This document shows positions 53,396 through 61,976 of a DNA stretch of 64,000 nucleotides, piece after piece. The notes beneath the pieces were generated by a model that worked only from the letters and a program-made list of their open reading frames with translations, was not told the DNA's origin and made no database searches. This DNA is from Parapedobacter sp035556095 (GTDB lineage: Bacteria > Bacteroidota > Bacteroidia > Sphingobacteriales > Sphingobacteriaceae). Position numbers and translations under genes: made by a program. Location: contig NZ_DATMFT010000016.1 of NCBI RefSeq assembly GCF_035556095.1, positions 62,001 through 126,000 of the forward strand, read 5' to 3'. Each line of letters starts with the position of its first letter. Position 1 is the first letter of the stretch.

Positions 53396-54430
53396 ATGGT
53401 TAAGAACAATAAGGATCGATCGGGCTTATTGATAGCAGGTAATTGGATACTGGATCAGGTAAAGCTGATCGATAAATTTCCTGAGGAGCAATCGCTTGTC
53501 AATATTCTGCACGAGTATACGAGCAATGGCGGATCAGCCTACAACATTTTGATGGATTTAGTCAAACTGGAGGTTCCCTTTCCACTGGAAGCCATTGGTT
53601 TGGTTGGTAATGATTTTAATGGGGTACGAATCGTTGACCATTGCCGCGAGGCGGGTATCGACGTGCGACAGCTGCAAATGACACCTGATACACCAACGTC
53701 TTATACCATTGTGACGTCGGTAAAACACACCGGGAAACGTACTTTTTTTCATCACCGCGGAGCCAACTCCCTATTGGATATTGCGCATTTTGATTTTCAC
53801 ATTTCAAATGCGAAGATATTTCACCTGGGCTACCTGCTGTTGCTGGATCGCTTAGATGAAATTCTCCATAACGGAAAGACAAAGGCGTCGCTTTTGCTTG
53901 AAAAAGCTAAACAGGAAGGTTTTTTGACTTCCATTGATTTGGTGAGTGAAGACTCCGATCGGTTCACCACCATAATTCCTTGCGCGTTGCCTTATGTGGA
54001 TTACCTGTTTCTCAATGAGTATGAAGCGAGTCGGCTCTCAGGCATTGATTTAATGGGCGTAACGGGCCGAGCGGAAATGGACGAACGGTGTGCGGAAGTT
54101 TTCGACGTTATCTTCCGTATGGGTGTCAATGAATGGGTTATCATTCACCATCCGGATGGCGTATGGGCAGCACGTCGAGATGGCCAACACTTGTTTCAGC
54201 CGAGCCTATTGCTCCCTCAAGAAAACATAGTGGGTGCAAATGGAGCAGGCGACGCGCTTGCAGCAGGCGTTTTGATGGGTGTGCACGAAAGTTGGGATAT
54301 GGCTTCATGCCTTGATTTGGGGGTTTGTGTAGCGGCAGCTAGTTTATCGCATGTAACGTGCTCAGATGGCGTGCACTCCCACACGGATTGCTTGTCACTT
54401 TCAAAATTATATGGGTATCGTTCATTTTAA
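53396..54430 (+). CDS. PfkB-family carbohydrate kinase
   Basis: A 344-residue ribokinase-like kinase: N-terminal GNWILDQVKLIDKFP with NGGSAYNILMDL (substrate-binding G-G motif), LVGNDFNGVRIVDHCREAGI, and the C-terminal PfkB signature NIVGANGAGDALAAGVLMG with the catalytic Asp in GAGD. Following an isomerase, it should phosphorylate the resulting ketose (for example fructose from mannose) before aldol cleavage. It starts 31 bases after the isomerase. Confidence 0.88.
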   Translation: MVKNNKDRSGLLIAGNWILDQVKLIDKFPEEQSLVNILHEYTSNGGSAYNILMDLVKLEVPFPLEAIGLVGNDFNGVRIVDHCREAGIDVRQLQMTPDTPTSYTIVTSVKHTGKRTFFHHRGANSLLDIAHFDFHISNAKIFHLGYLLLLDRLDEILHNGKTKASLLLEKAKQEGFLTSIDLVSEDSDRFTTIIPCALPYVDYLFLNEYEASRLSGIDLMGVTGRAEMDERCAEVFDVIFRMGVNEWVIIHHPDGVWAARRDGQHLFQPSLLLPQENIVGANGAGDALAAGVLMGVHESWDMASCLDLGVCVAAASLSHVTCSDGVHSHTDCLSLSKLYGYRSF

Positions 54431-54500
54431 TCCGTAACTTAACCGCTCTGGAATTTTTCAGTGAAATGATGAAGATAAGAATAAGCATATCGGCTATAGG

Positions 54501-55418
54501 ATGATCCTGGATATAAAACGGGTAAGCAAATTAGATGCGCCGACATGTATACTCGGCGAAAGTCCAATGTGGCATTCGGGTCGTAAGCAAGCCTTTTGGG
54601 TGGATATCCTGGGAGACACTATCACAGCGTATAATTTGGATGACGGCTTGGTAAAGCAATATGATGGAGCCCAGCTGATTTCGCTGGTTTGCCAGGTCGA
54701 AGGCAATAACGAACTGCTTGTTGCTGGAGCCCGAGGTGGTGTCGGGTTTTACAATTTGGAGTCCCATGAACTTTCCTTAATTTCTGATCTGAATAGAAGC
54801 TGGGAAAATCATCGTTGCAACGACGGTACGGTTGATCGCTTGGGAAATCTGTGGGTCGGATCTACGCATATGGACCATGAGCCCGGAGCAGGCGACTTAT
54901 ACTGCGTTTCAGATGCTTGGCGTGTTTCCAAGAAAATTGAGCAAGTATCGATTTCCAACGGAATGTGTTGGTCGGCAGACAACGAGACCATGTATCATAT
55001 CGATAGTCCGACGAGGGAAATCAAGGCATTTAAACACAATGCGATAACGGGAGACATCACGTTCGACCGCGTGGCAGTACAGATCCCAGCGTCGCTTGGA
55101 TTCCCCGATGGCATGGCGATGGATGCCAAGGGGACGGTTTGGGTGGCTATTTGGGGCGGAAGCGGTGTAGGTGGTTACAATGCGCTTACAGGCCAATTGG
55201 AACACTGGATTCCTATACCGGCGCCCAACGTGTCATCCTGTGCATTTGTAGGCCCCGAGCTGGATTGTTTGCTGATAACCACGGCCCGAAAAGAAATGGA
55301 CGAAAAGCAGCTGGCACGTTATCCGGATAGTGGACAGACGTTTGTAGTAAAAATGGAAGTGCCGGGATTACCGACTTACAATTGTCGGCTGCCTATTATA
55401 AAAAGCGGTAACGAATAG
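54501..55418 (+). CDS. SMP-30/gluconolactonase family lactonase
   Basis: A 305-residue six-bladed propeller. Expected metal ligands are present: Glu19 in LGESPMW, Asn in RCNDGTVD, Asn in SNGMCWSAD and Asp in GFPDGMAMD; GNLWVGSTHMDHEPGAG matches the family. These enzymes open sugar lactones made by dehydrogenases such as the neighbouring Gfo/Idh/MocA or SDR. No signal peptide, thus cytoplasmic. The operon may hold an oxidative branch besides the isomerase-kinase-aldolase route. Confidence 0.9.
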   Translation: MILDIKRVSKLDAPTCILGESPMWHSGRKQAFWVDILGDTITAYNLDDGLVKQYDGAQLISLVCQVEGNNELLVAGARGGVGFYNLESHELSLISDLNRSWENHRCNDGTVDRLGNLWVGSTHMDHEPGAGDLYCVSDAWRVSKKIEQVSISNGMCWSADNETMYHIDSPTREIKAFKHNAITGDITFDRVAVQIPASLGFPDGMAMDAKGTVWVAIWGGSGVGGYNALTGQLEHWIPIPAPNVSSCAFVGPELDCLLITTARKEMDEKQLARYPDSGQTFVVKMEVPGLPTYNCRLPIIKSGNE

Positions 55419-55434
55419 ATGAAAATAAAGAAGA

Positions 55435-56199
55435 ATGACTACACATAGATTTAGCGGTAAGACGGCGATTATCACGGGGGCAGGTCAGGGCATCGGCTTT
55501 GAAATTGCGCGTCAGCTGGTTTCGGAAGGGGCGACGGTGCTGCTGAACGACATTGACAGTGCATTGGCGGAAGGGGCGGCTTCGCGGATTGGCGAACAGG
55601 GAACATGCCTAGCATGCCCAGGCGACTCTGGCGATCTCATGTTTATCGATGGCATCGTGAAACGTGCCGTAGCTGAAACCGGTAGATTGGATATCGTTAT
55701 TGCGAACGCGGGAATCACGCTATTCGGTGAATTTCTAAATTATACCCCTGAGGCTTTCCATCAGGTGATGGAGGTGAATCTCGCCGGCACTTTTTTCCTT
55801 GCACAGGCTGCGGCTAAAGAGCTGATTCGCCAAGGCGGTGGCGGATCACTGCTGTTTACTTCGTCAGTAACCGGTCACCAGGCCCATAAGAATTTAGCAG
55901 CCTATGGCATGTCGAAAGCGGCGTTGGAAATGCTCGCTAAACACCTCGTTTTAGAACTTTCGCCGCATGGCGTCAACGTAAATGCGATTGCTCCGGGTGC
56001 TACGCTGACGGAACGTACGGCCGAAGATGCGGAGTATGCCGAAACGTGGTCTGCGATTACGCCAATGGGCCGTGCCGCTACCCCGGAGGATATTGCAGCA
56101 ACAGCATTGTTTTTGGTGAGTGACGCAGCACGGCACGTTACCGGGCAAACCGTGGTGGTGGATGGAGGATGGATGGTGGTAAGTCCTTCGCCGTATTGA
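55435..56199 (+). CDS. SDR family oxidoreductase
   Basis: A 254-residue classical SDR: TGAGQGIG cofactor motif, IANAGIT, catalytic Ser in LFTSSVTG, Tyr/Lys in YGMSK and C-terminal TGQTVVVDGGW. It starts 16 bases after the lactonase gene. A sugar or polyol dehydrogenase is likely; an enzyme producing the lactone for the upstream SMP-30 protein is one reading. Confidence 0.9.
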   Translation: MTTHRFSGKTAIITGAGQGIGFEIARQLVSEGATVLLNDIDSALAEGAASRIGEQGTCLACPGDSGDLMFIDGIVKRAVAETGRLDIVIANAGITLFGEFLNYTPEAFHQVMEVNLAGTFFLAQAAAKELIRQGGGGSLLFTSSVTGHQAHKNLAAYGMSKAALEMLAKHLVLELSPHGVNVNAIAPGATLTERTAEDAEYAETWSAITPMGRAATPEDIAATALFLVSDAARHVTGQTVVVDGGWMVVSPSPY

Positions 56200-56273
56200 T
56201 TGCGAATGATTATTAAACATGGTATAGCGTTTTTTCACTGATGGGTGCTCGTGCCCGGTAAATAAATAAAATT

Positions 56274-56948
56274 ATGCGTATAAACGAGTTGTTTTTGACG
56301 GTATTATTTATGCTATTCTGCATAAACACCATTGCTGATAATGAAAGTCGGACGGACACCGTAGACTTGCCTGAAACGGTGATGGAAGAGGGATGGATAT
56401 CTCTTTTTGACGGAAGTACGTTGGATGGGTGGAAAGTAAATGAGAATCCAGAGACTTTTAGTGTAGAAAATGGGGCAATTGTGGTGAATGGTCAGCGGTC
56501 GCATCTTTTTTATATGGGTGATGTGAACGGCCACAATTTCAAGAATTTTGAATTGAAGCTAGAGGTGATGACCTTCCCGGGATCGAACTCTGGCATCTAT
56601 TTCCACACGCAGTTCCAGGAAAAGGGGTTTCCATCCATTGGTCATGAGGTGCAGGTCAACGTATCGCATACAGATTGGCGGCGTTCGGGTAGTATCTATG
56701 GTGTTGTGCATGTAGATACCGTACCCGTGGTGGATAACCAGTGGTATACGCAACATATTATTGTGAAAGACAAGATGGTTCGGATATTAATCGACGGGAA
56801 GCTCATCTTGGAATATAACGAACCCAATACGACCACTGAACCTCGTACGGGCCGTACCATTTCTGACGGAACTTTTGCTTTGCAGGGTCATGATCCGGGA
56901 AGCAAGGTGTTGTTTCGAAATATCCGTGTGAAGGTACTTCCAGAATAG
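56274..56948 (+). CDS. DUF1080 (3-keto-disaccharide hydrolase-type) secreted protein
   Basis: A 224-residue protein with signal peptide (residues 1-21, ending near TIAD). The DUF1080 fold is recognisable: EGWISLFDGSTLDGWK, FSVENGAIVVNG, NFELKLEVMTFPGSNSGIYF, GHEVQVNVSH and LQGHDPGSKVLFRNIRVK. Characterised DUF1080 proteins cleave 3-keto-glycosides. It is followed by a Tat-exported Gfo/Idh/MocA protein, a pairing suggesting oxidation of a glycoside to the 3-keto form and then cleavage outside the cytoplasm. Confidence 0.9.
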   Translation: MRINELFLTVLFMLFCINTIADNESRTDTVDLPETVMEEGWISLFDGSTLDGWKVNENPETFSVENGAIVVNGQRSHLFYMGDVNGHNFKNFELKLEVMTFPGSNSGIYFHTQFQEKGFPSIGHEVQVNVSHTDWRRSGSIYGVVHVDTVPVVDNQWYTQHIIVKDKMVRILIDGKLILEYNEPNTTTEPRTGRTISDGTFALQGHDPGSKVLFRNIRVKVLPE

Positions 56949-56974
56949 TTTGTTTAACCAACACGTTTTTAACC

Positions 56975-58336
56975 ATGAACGAAACCCATTCAACATCACG
57001 TAGAAATTTCCTTCGCACCGCTGCGGCTGCTGCGATTGGCGCACCGCTTATATTGGATAATGCCTTTGCCGCGCTGCCGGCAAGAAAGCTTAAGCATGCA
57101 TGCATCGGTGTAGGCGGTATGGGTGCCCATGATCTACAGAACTTTAAATCGCATCCAAATGTCGAAATTGTAGCGCTTTGTGATGTGGATGAAAACCATT
57201 TAAAGCAGGCCGCCGCGATTATTCCCGGTGCGCGCCTCTACTCGGATTGGCGTGAATTGCTCAAAAAGGAAAAACGCAATATAGATGCTGTTAATGTCAC
57301 CGTGCCCGATCATAATCACTTCATCATCGCCATGGCGGCCATCGACGCTGGTAAACATGTATACTGCCAAAAGCCGATGTGCCACGATGTGGCCGAAGTG
57401 AGAATCCTCACACGGGCGGCTATCGAGGCTGGTGTAGTTACCCAGCTCGGAACCCAGATTGCTTCATCCATTGGCGACCGCACGGCCGTGCAATGGATTA
57501 AACAAGGCATTATCGGAAAGGTTAAGCATGCATACCTGTGCTCAAACCGGTCGGGTATTGCGGCATACCGGCTTGCCGGGCCACGGCCGGAACAGGGCCA
57601 GCCTGTGCCGCATACGTTGGATTGGGACAAATGGATTGGTACTGCCCCCATGCGGCCTTATGCAGCCGATATCTACCATCCCGCTATCTGGCGGGCATGG
57701 CAAGACTTTGGTACAGGATGGTCGGGCGATATCGGTTGCCATATTTTTGATGCGGTTTGGAAAGGGCTGGATATGAAATCACCGCTGTCCGTCGTGGCCG
57801 AGGTACAGCAATCGTGGAAGGATTCGCCTGAACGTAGGGGCGACACTTGGCCACAGGGAAACCACATCACGTGGATGTTTCCGGGCAACGAGAAAACGGC
57901 ATCGGATGTTTTGCCGTTGGAGTGGTTCGACGGTGAGTTCTATCCGCCAGAAGAGGTCCGCGCGTTGTATAAAGGTGGAAAATACCCTGAAGAAGCAGCG
58001 ATGTTGATCGGTACCGAAGGTGCATTGCTCATACCGCACGGAGGAACACCGGTGCTTCTGCCCGAAAGCAAATTCAAGGACTACAAATACCCGCAGTTGG
58101 AAGAGCGTAATCACTACCATCATTTTGTCGATGCCTGCCTAGGCAATGCTCAAACGGAATCGCATTTTGCCCAAACAGGTCCGATGACTGAGGCTATTCT
58201 ACTGGGAACAGTAGCTATACGGGTGCCGGGCACCTTATTGGAATGGGATGCCGCTCACATGAAGTTCCCCAATTACCCCGACGCCGAGCAATACCTCCGT
58301 CGATCGTATCGAAAAGGGTGGAAAGTGAAGGGATAA
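56975..58336 (+). CDS. Tat-exported Gfo/Idh/MocA family oxidoreductase
   Basis: A 453-residue protein. Twin-arginine signal SRRNFLRTAAAAAIGAPLIL (8-27), then Rossmann motif GVGGMGAHD, the lysine motif as QKPMCHD (Gln instead of the usual Glu of EKP), and the Gfo/Idh/MocA C-terminal domain with Bacteroidetes/planctomycete-type insertions (SGDIGCHIFDAVWKGL). Exported members carry their cofactor through Tat and act on glycosides in the periplasm. Last gene of the operon; a strong hairpin terminator follows. Confidence 0.9.
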   Translation: MNETHSTSRRNFLRTAAAAAIGAPLILDNAFAALPARKLKHACIGVGGMGAHDLQNFKSHPNVEIVALCDVDENHLKQAAAIIPGARLYSDWRELLKKEKRNIDAVNVTVPDHNHFIIAMAAIDAGKHVYCQKPMCHDVAEVRILTRAAIEAGVVTQLGTQIASSIGDRTAVQWIKQGIIGKVKHAYLCSNRSGIAAYRLAGPRPEQGQPVPHTLDWDKWIGTAPMRPYAADIYHPAIWRAWQDFGTGWSGDIGCHIFDAVWKGLDMKSPLSVVAEVQQSWKDSPERRGDTWPQGNHITWMFPGNEKTASDVLPLEWFDGEFYPPEEVRALYKGGKYPEEAAMLIGTEGALLIPHGGTPVLLPESKFKDYKYPQLEERNHYHHFVDACLGNAQTESHFAQTGPMTEAILLGTVAIRVPGTLLEWDAAHMKFPNYPDAEQYLRRSYRKGWKVKG

Positions 58337-58337
58337 G

Positions 58338-58362
58338 AACCTCCCGCAAATCACGGGAGGTT
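58338..58362. terminator. Bidirectional hairpin terminator
   Basis: AACCTCCCG (58338-58346) pairs perfectly with CGGGAGGTT (58354-58362) around a 7-base loop. It sits between the convergent ends of the oxidoreductase operon and the catalase gene and can stop transcription from both sides. Confidence 0.8.
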
Positions 58363-58384
58363 GGGTAGTTGTACGTTGTGCTTC

Positions 58385-59899
58385 TTATCCGTTGGTCGGT
58401 CTGGGTGCCCAGCGATCGTACGGTGTCATGTCAAAGTTGTTCACGTCTTCCATGGTTAGCCCCAGTGCTTTTGCTACCCCTTCGCCATATTCGGGGTCTG
58501 CTTTATAGCAATTGCGAATGTGGCGGATTTGGATAAATTTATCAGCACCACCCACTTGTGCGGCTGTGTTCTGGAATAAGATGTCGGCTTTACCATCCGC
58601 TTTAATGATGCGGAATAAGTTGCCGGGTTGGGTATAGTAGTCTTCGTCGTCGTCGCGGAAGTTATGCGCATACGCCGTGCCTTCAAGTTCCAGCGGGGGC
58701 TCTTGCGTCGCAGGCTGTTCCTGCCATTCACCATAGCTATTCGGCTCGTAATGCTTAGCGTCGCCGTAGTTTCCATCTACACGCATAGCGCCATCCCGGT
58801 GGAATGCATGATAAGGGCATTTCGGTTTGTTCACCGGAATCTGGTAATGATTTACACCTAGTCGGTAGCGCTGGGCGTCGCCATAGGAAAATAGGCGGCC
58901 CTGCAACATTTTATCGGGTGAGAAGCCGATGCCGGGAACAATATTCGTCGGATTGAATGCGGCTTGCTCTACATCCTGGAAGTAATTCTCGGGGTTACGG
59001 TTCAATTCGAATTCACCTACCGGAATAAGCGGAAAATCTTTTTTGGACCACACTTTCGTTAAGTCGAATGGATGGAAGCGGTAAGTTTTTGCTTCTTCTT
59101 CGGTCATGACCTGGATAAACATTTTCCACTTGGGGAAATCCCGGCGTTCAATGGCGTCGAAAAGATCGCGTTGTGATGACTCGCGGTCCACGCCGATCAA
59201 TTTGGCCGACTCTTCGTCGGAGAGGTTTTCAATGCCTTGTTGGGAGATAAAATGGAATTTTACCCAATGCCGCACGTTGTCCTTGTTAATGAGACTGTAG
59301 GTGTGGCTGCCGAAGCCATGCATATGGCGATAGCCGCGCGGGATGCCACGGTCACTCATTACAATGGTTACTTGGTGTAGCGATTCGGGGAGCAGTGTCC
59401 AGAAGTCCCAGTTGTTGTTTGCGCTCCGCAGGTTGGTTTTTGGATCGCGTTTCACGGCGTGGTTTAGGTCTGGGAATTTCATCGGGTCACGGAAGAAAAA
59501 CACCGGGGTGTTGTTTCCGACCAGGTCCCATATCCCTTCGTCGGTATAAAATTTCAATGCAAAGCCCCGGATGTCACGCTCGGCGTCTGCAGCACCCCGC
59601 TCACCCGCCACGGTAGAAAACCGCGCGAACATATCCGTTTTCTTACCGATTTCATTGAAGATGTTGGCTTTACTATATTGTGTGATGTCGTGCGTAAGGG
59701 TAAACGTGCCGAAAGCACCCGAACCTTTCGCGTGCATCCGCCGTTCGGGAATGACTTCACGATCGAAGTTGGCCATTTTTTCAAGGAACCAAAAATCCTG
59801 CATCAGTAATGGTCCCCTGGGGCCTGCCGTCTGCGAATTCTGGTTGTCCGGAACCGGGGCTCCGGTCTGTCTAGTTAATTTTCCCTTGTTCTCTTCCAT
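58385..59899 (-). CDS. katA: Monofunctional haem catalase
   Basis: A 504-residue small-subunit catalase decomposing hydrogen peroxide. Key residues: distal His56 in ERRMHAKGSGAFG, distal Asn at 129/130 in VGNNTPVFFFRDP, and the proximal Tyr in RLFSYGDAQRYRLG. NADPH-binding-region residues are also present. Length and lack of a signal sequence fit a cytoplasmic clade 3 enzyme. It may deal with peroxide from sugar oxidases, but its opposite orientation and own promoter suggest independent control. The symbol is by family resemblance. Confidence 0.95.
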   Translation of the reverse strand: MEENKGKLTRQTGAPVPDNQNSQTAGPRGPLLMQDFWFLEKMANFDREVIPERRMHAKGSGAFGTFTLTHDITQYSKANIFNEIGKKTDMFARFSTVAGERGAADAERDIRGFALKFYTDEGIWDLVGNNTPVFFFRDPMKFPDLNHAVKRDPKTNLRSANNNWDFWTLLPESLHQVTIVMSDRGIPRGYRHMHGFGSHTYSLINKDNVRHWVKFHFISQQGIENLSDEESAKLIGVDRESSQRDLFDAIERRDFPKWKMFIQVMTEEEAKTYRFHPFDLTKVWSKKDFPLIPVGEFELNRNPENYFQDVEQAAFNPTNIVPGIGFSPDKMLQGRLFSYGDAQRYRLGVNHYQIPVNKPKCPYHAFHRDGAMRVDGNYGDAKHYEPNSYGEWQEQPATQEPPLELEGTAYAHNFRDDDEDYYTQPGNLFRIIKADGKADILFQNTAAQVGGADKFIQIRHIRNCYKADPEYGEGVAKALGLTMEDVNNFDMTPYDRWAPRPTNG

Positions 59900-59925
59900 G
59901 CTGTTGTTGTTTTAGTGAGTACACA

Positions 59926-59933
59926 CAAATATA
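59926..59933 (-). promoter_or_regulatory. Predicted catalase -7 promoter element
   Basis: On the minus strand it reads TATATTTG, 26 bases before the catalase ATG. The rest of the 249-bp gap to 60149 is AT-rich with no other recognised site. Confidence 0.45.
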
Positions 59934-60148
59934 TATAGATTGCATCGATTGTTTTTAAAAAAAGCGATAAGTAGTATTTATAACCGTATAGAGGCGTTAA
60001 ATAGTGGGTTCCTCATAGAGAAGACCCTAAGGATACCTCCGTGATCTGCTAACATACAAAAAGAAAGGCATAAGGTTATACGATATTTTGTAAATGTAAC
60101 AGCAAAATTTATTGCATTTTATGTGCAATTGTCTTAGGTTAGCAACCC

Positions 60149-61099
60149 ATGCGAATCAAAGGTAATATCACTGCGCAGGCGGGTCGTGCGCTTCTCATTG
60201 TTTTCGGTTGTTATTTATTGGGGTGCGGGCGTACGGCCAATGATGAGGCCAATGATCCGCGGCGACCGTCTTTTGAGCCGATTGTAGGTGTTGATTTTTA
60301 TGAGGTAAGACGTTCGTTTGACAATGGGTTAGCGTATGATTCAATAGGCTTTGTGCAGGAAGCCGAATGGCATGTCAAGTTTACCCGCGAGGACGCTATC
60401 CAGATTTATGTGCCGGGAAGTGATTCATCATTCAATTTCGAAATTACGCATGATCATGATTCCTTTTTCCACTTTGCACGCGAGAGTTGGAAGGTTATCG
60501 ACCTTAACCGCGACAGCCTGATGCTGCAGCGGCTAAGCTTGGATGGGCTACGGGTGAATAAAATGCGTTCGAACGTCTATATGCGTTTTTATGCCAAGGA
60601 TTATCTCAATGGATTGGGCCAGTCGTTGATAAAGCTGCGGGAGCCACGCCGGCAGGATACGTTGTTTGTGCAGGAGATGGTGCGGCGGGCAAACCGTAAC
60701 CTCGATAACGTGGATAGTTCCTATTCGTCCAAAAACTATCCTAAGCTGGCCAGTAAAAGTGAGATACTGGAAATCGAACGGCGGCAGTATGACTCCCTTC
60801 AACTGATAAGCCAATCGTCGGCCTACGCGTATCTTTATCCGGAATACGACATCACCATCCATCGGGCCTATAAGGATTTTTACCATACTTTTTCCGTTTT
60901 GGTGGGGCCGGATGGCAAATTGCGCTTGGGCAAGTTTTTCGTGATGCCTGAATTTGTGGAATCGAGGCGCCGTGTGCTTGAGGGTATCATGGATGTATAT
61001 CTTCAGAATTTGCTAGACATTACGCCAGCATCGACCTTGGGACTACCGCACAACAGCGTGGTGTACCTGCGGGTACGTGGTAAGATGGATAGGCCATAA
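60149..61099 (+). CDS. Hypothetical lipoprotein
   Basis: A 316-residue protein with a signal peptide and lipobox LLGC (about residues 23-26). I do not recognise the family. The mature part begins acidic and is rich in aromatic residues (FNFEITHDHDSFFHFARESW); the central section is charged and helical (RRANRNLDNVDSSYSSKNYP, EILEIERRQYDSLQL) and the last 70 residues include PEFVESRRRVLEGIMDVYLQNLL. It has no membrane helix after the signal. The following DUF4199 gene begins 10 bases downstream, so the two are co-transcribed. Confidence 0.7.
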   Translation: MRIKGNITAQAGRALLIVFGCYLLGCGRTANDEANDPRRPSFEPIVGVDFYEVRRSFDNGLAYDSIGFVQEAEWHVKFTREDAIQIYVPGSDSSFNFEITHDHDSFFHFARESWKVIDLNRDSLMLQRLSLDGLRVNKMRSNVYMRFYAKDYLNGLGQSLIKLREPRRQDTLFVQEMVRRANRNLDNVDSSYSSKNYPKLASKSEILEIERRQYDSLQLISQSSAYAYLYPEYDITIHRAYKDFYHTFSVLVGPDGKLRLGKFFVMPEFVESRRRVLEGIMDVYLQNLLDITPASTLGLPHNSVVYLRVRGKMDRP

Positions 61100-61109
61100 A
61101 AGCAACGTT

Positions 61110-61580
61110 ATGTGGAACGCTATTCGCTACGGGTTACTTTTTGCGTTAGCCATCTTCCTTTGGGCCGTGGCCGAGGCGGCGTTGGGCCTCCACGGCCGCC
61201 ACATCAAATACCACGAATACCTTTCGTATTTTTTTGCGGTTCCATCGGTCGCCATCATGTATTGGGGCATTCGTGCCGGTGAAAAAACACCATGGCGGGG
61301 TATGCGTTTCCGGACGGCATTTTTGAAAGGGATGGCCATTACCGTTGTGGTTACCCTATTGTGTCCCGTGGTATGGTATTTTTTCTGTTCATTCGTCAAT
61401 CCGGCATTTTTGGGCAACATGGCACGTCATGCCATTGAAGTAAAGGGAATGAATCCTTCATTGGCCATGCAACGGTATACGTTATCCAATTACCTGTTTG
61501 TATCCGCTTTTTCGACGGCGGTAATCGGATCGGTTATTTCGTTGGTGATTGCCGTTATTATGGCTGGTCATCGGCGATAG
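61110..61580 (+). CDS. DUF4199 integral membrane protein
   Basis: A 156-residue inner-membrane protein with four hydrophobic helices (YGLLFALAIFLWAVAEA, YLSYFFAVPSVAIMYWGI, FLKGMAITVVVTLLCPVVW, AFSTAVIGSVISLVIAVIMA). This is the DUF4199 layout common in Bacteroidota; function unknown. ATG 61110 is chosen because the in-frame extension to 61077 overlaps the lipoprotein gene. Confidence 0.75.
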   Translation: MWNAIRYGLLFALAIFLWAVAEAALGLHGRHIKYHEYLSYFFAVPSVAIMYWGIRAGEKTPWRGMRFRTAFLKGMAITVVVTLLCPVVWYFFCSFVNPAFLGNMARHAIEVKGMNPSLAMQRYTLSNYLFVSAFSTAVIGSVISLVIAVIMAGHRR

Positions 61581-61657
61581 TTGGCCAAGCTCAAACGCGT
61601 TTCTATTTTTGTGCCGGATTCCGTACATTAGCGAGTATTAAAATAAGTGCGTGAGCT

Positions 61658-61957
61658 ATGTTTGATAAATTAATGGCGGCCCAACAAAAGGCCGAAGAAA
61701 TAAAGAAACGGCTTGATCATATCTTGGTAACTGGAGAGGCCGAAGGCGGTGCCATCAAGGTAACCGCAACGGCCAACAGGGAAGTGACGGATGTCAGTAT
61801 CGATCCGGTGTTTCTTGCCAATGCAGACAAGGAAGAATTGGAAGAGGTGCTAGCCGTGGCCGTCAACAATGCCATGAAGCAGGCCGAGAACGTGAGCCAA
61901 ACCGAAATGCAGGGAGCGGCGAAAGACATGCTCGGCGGATTAGGCGGCCTATTTTAA
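61658..61957 (+). CDS. YbaB/EbfC nucleoid-associated protein
   Basis: A 99-residue protein of normal YbaB length. It has the helical N-terminus MFDKLMAAQQKAEEIKKRLD, the central strands GGAIKVTATANREVTDVSID, and the C-terminal helix LAVAVNNAMKQAENVSQTEM ending in a glycine-rich tail. YbaB dimers bind DNA as small nucleoid-associated proteins. Its gene is often next to recR or dnaX, but neither is in this window. Confidence 0.93.
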   Translation: MFDKLMAAQQKAEEIKKRLDHILVTGEAEGGAIKVTATANREVTDVSIDPVFLANADKEELEEVLAVAVNNAMKQAENVSQTEMQGAAKDMLGGLGGLF

Positions 61958-61963
61958 GCCGCC
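61943..61963. terminator. Hairpin between convergent genes
   Basis: GGCGGC (61943-61948) pairs with GCCGCC (61958-61963) over a 9-base loop that includes the YbaB stop codon. No long T-run follows, so terminator strength is uncertain. Confidence 0.45.
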
Positions 61964-61976
61964 GTCCACGTTATTG

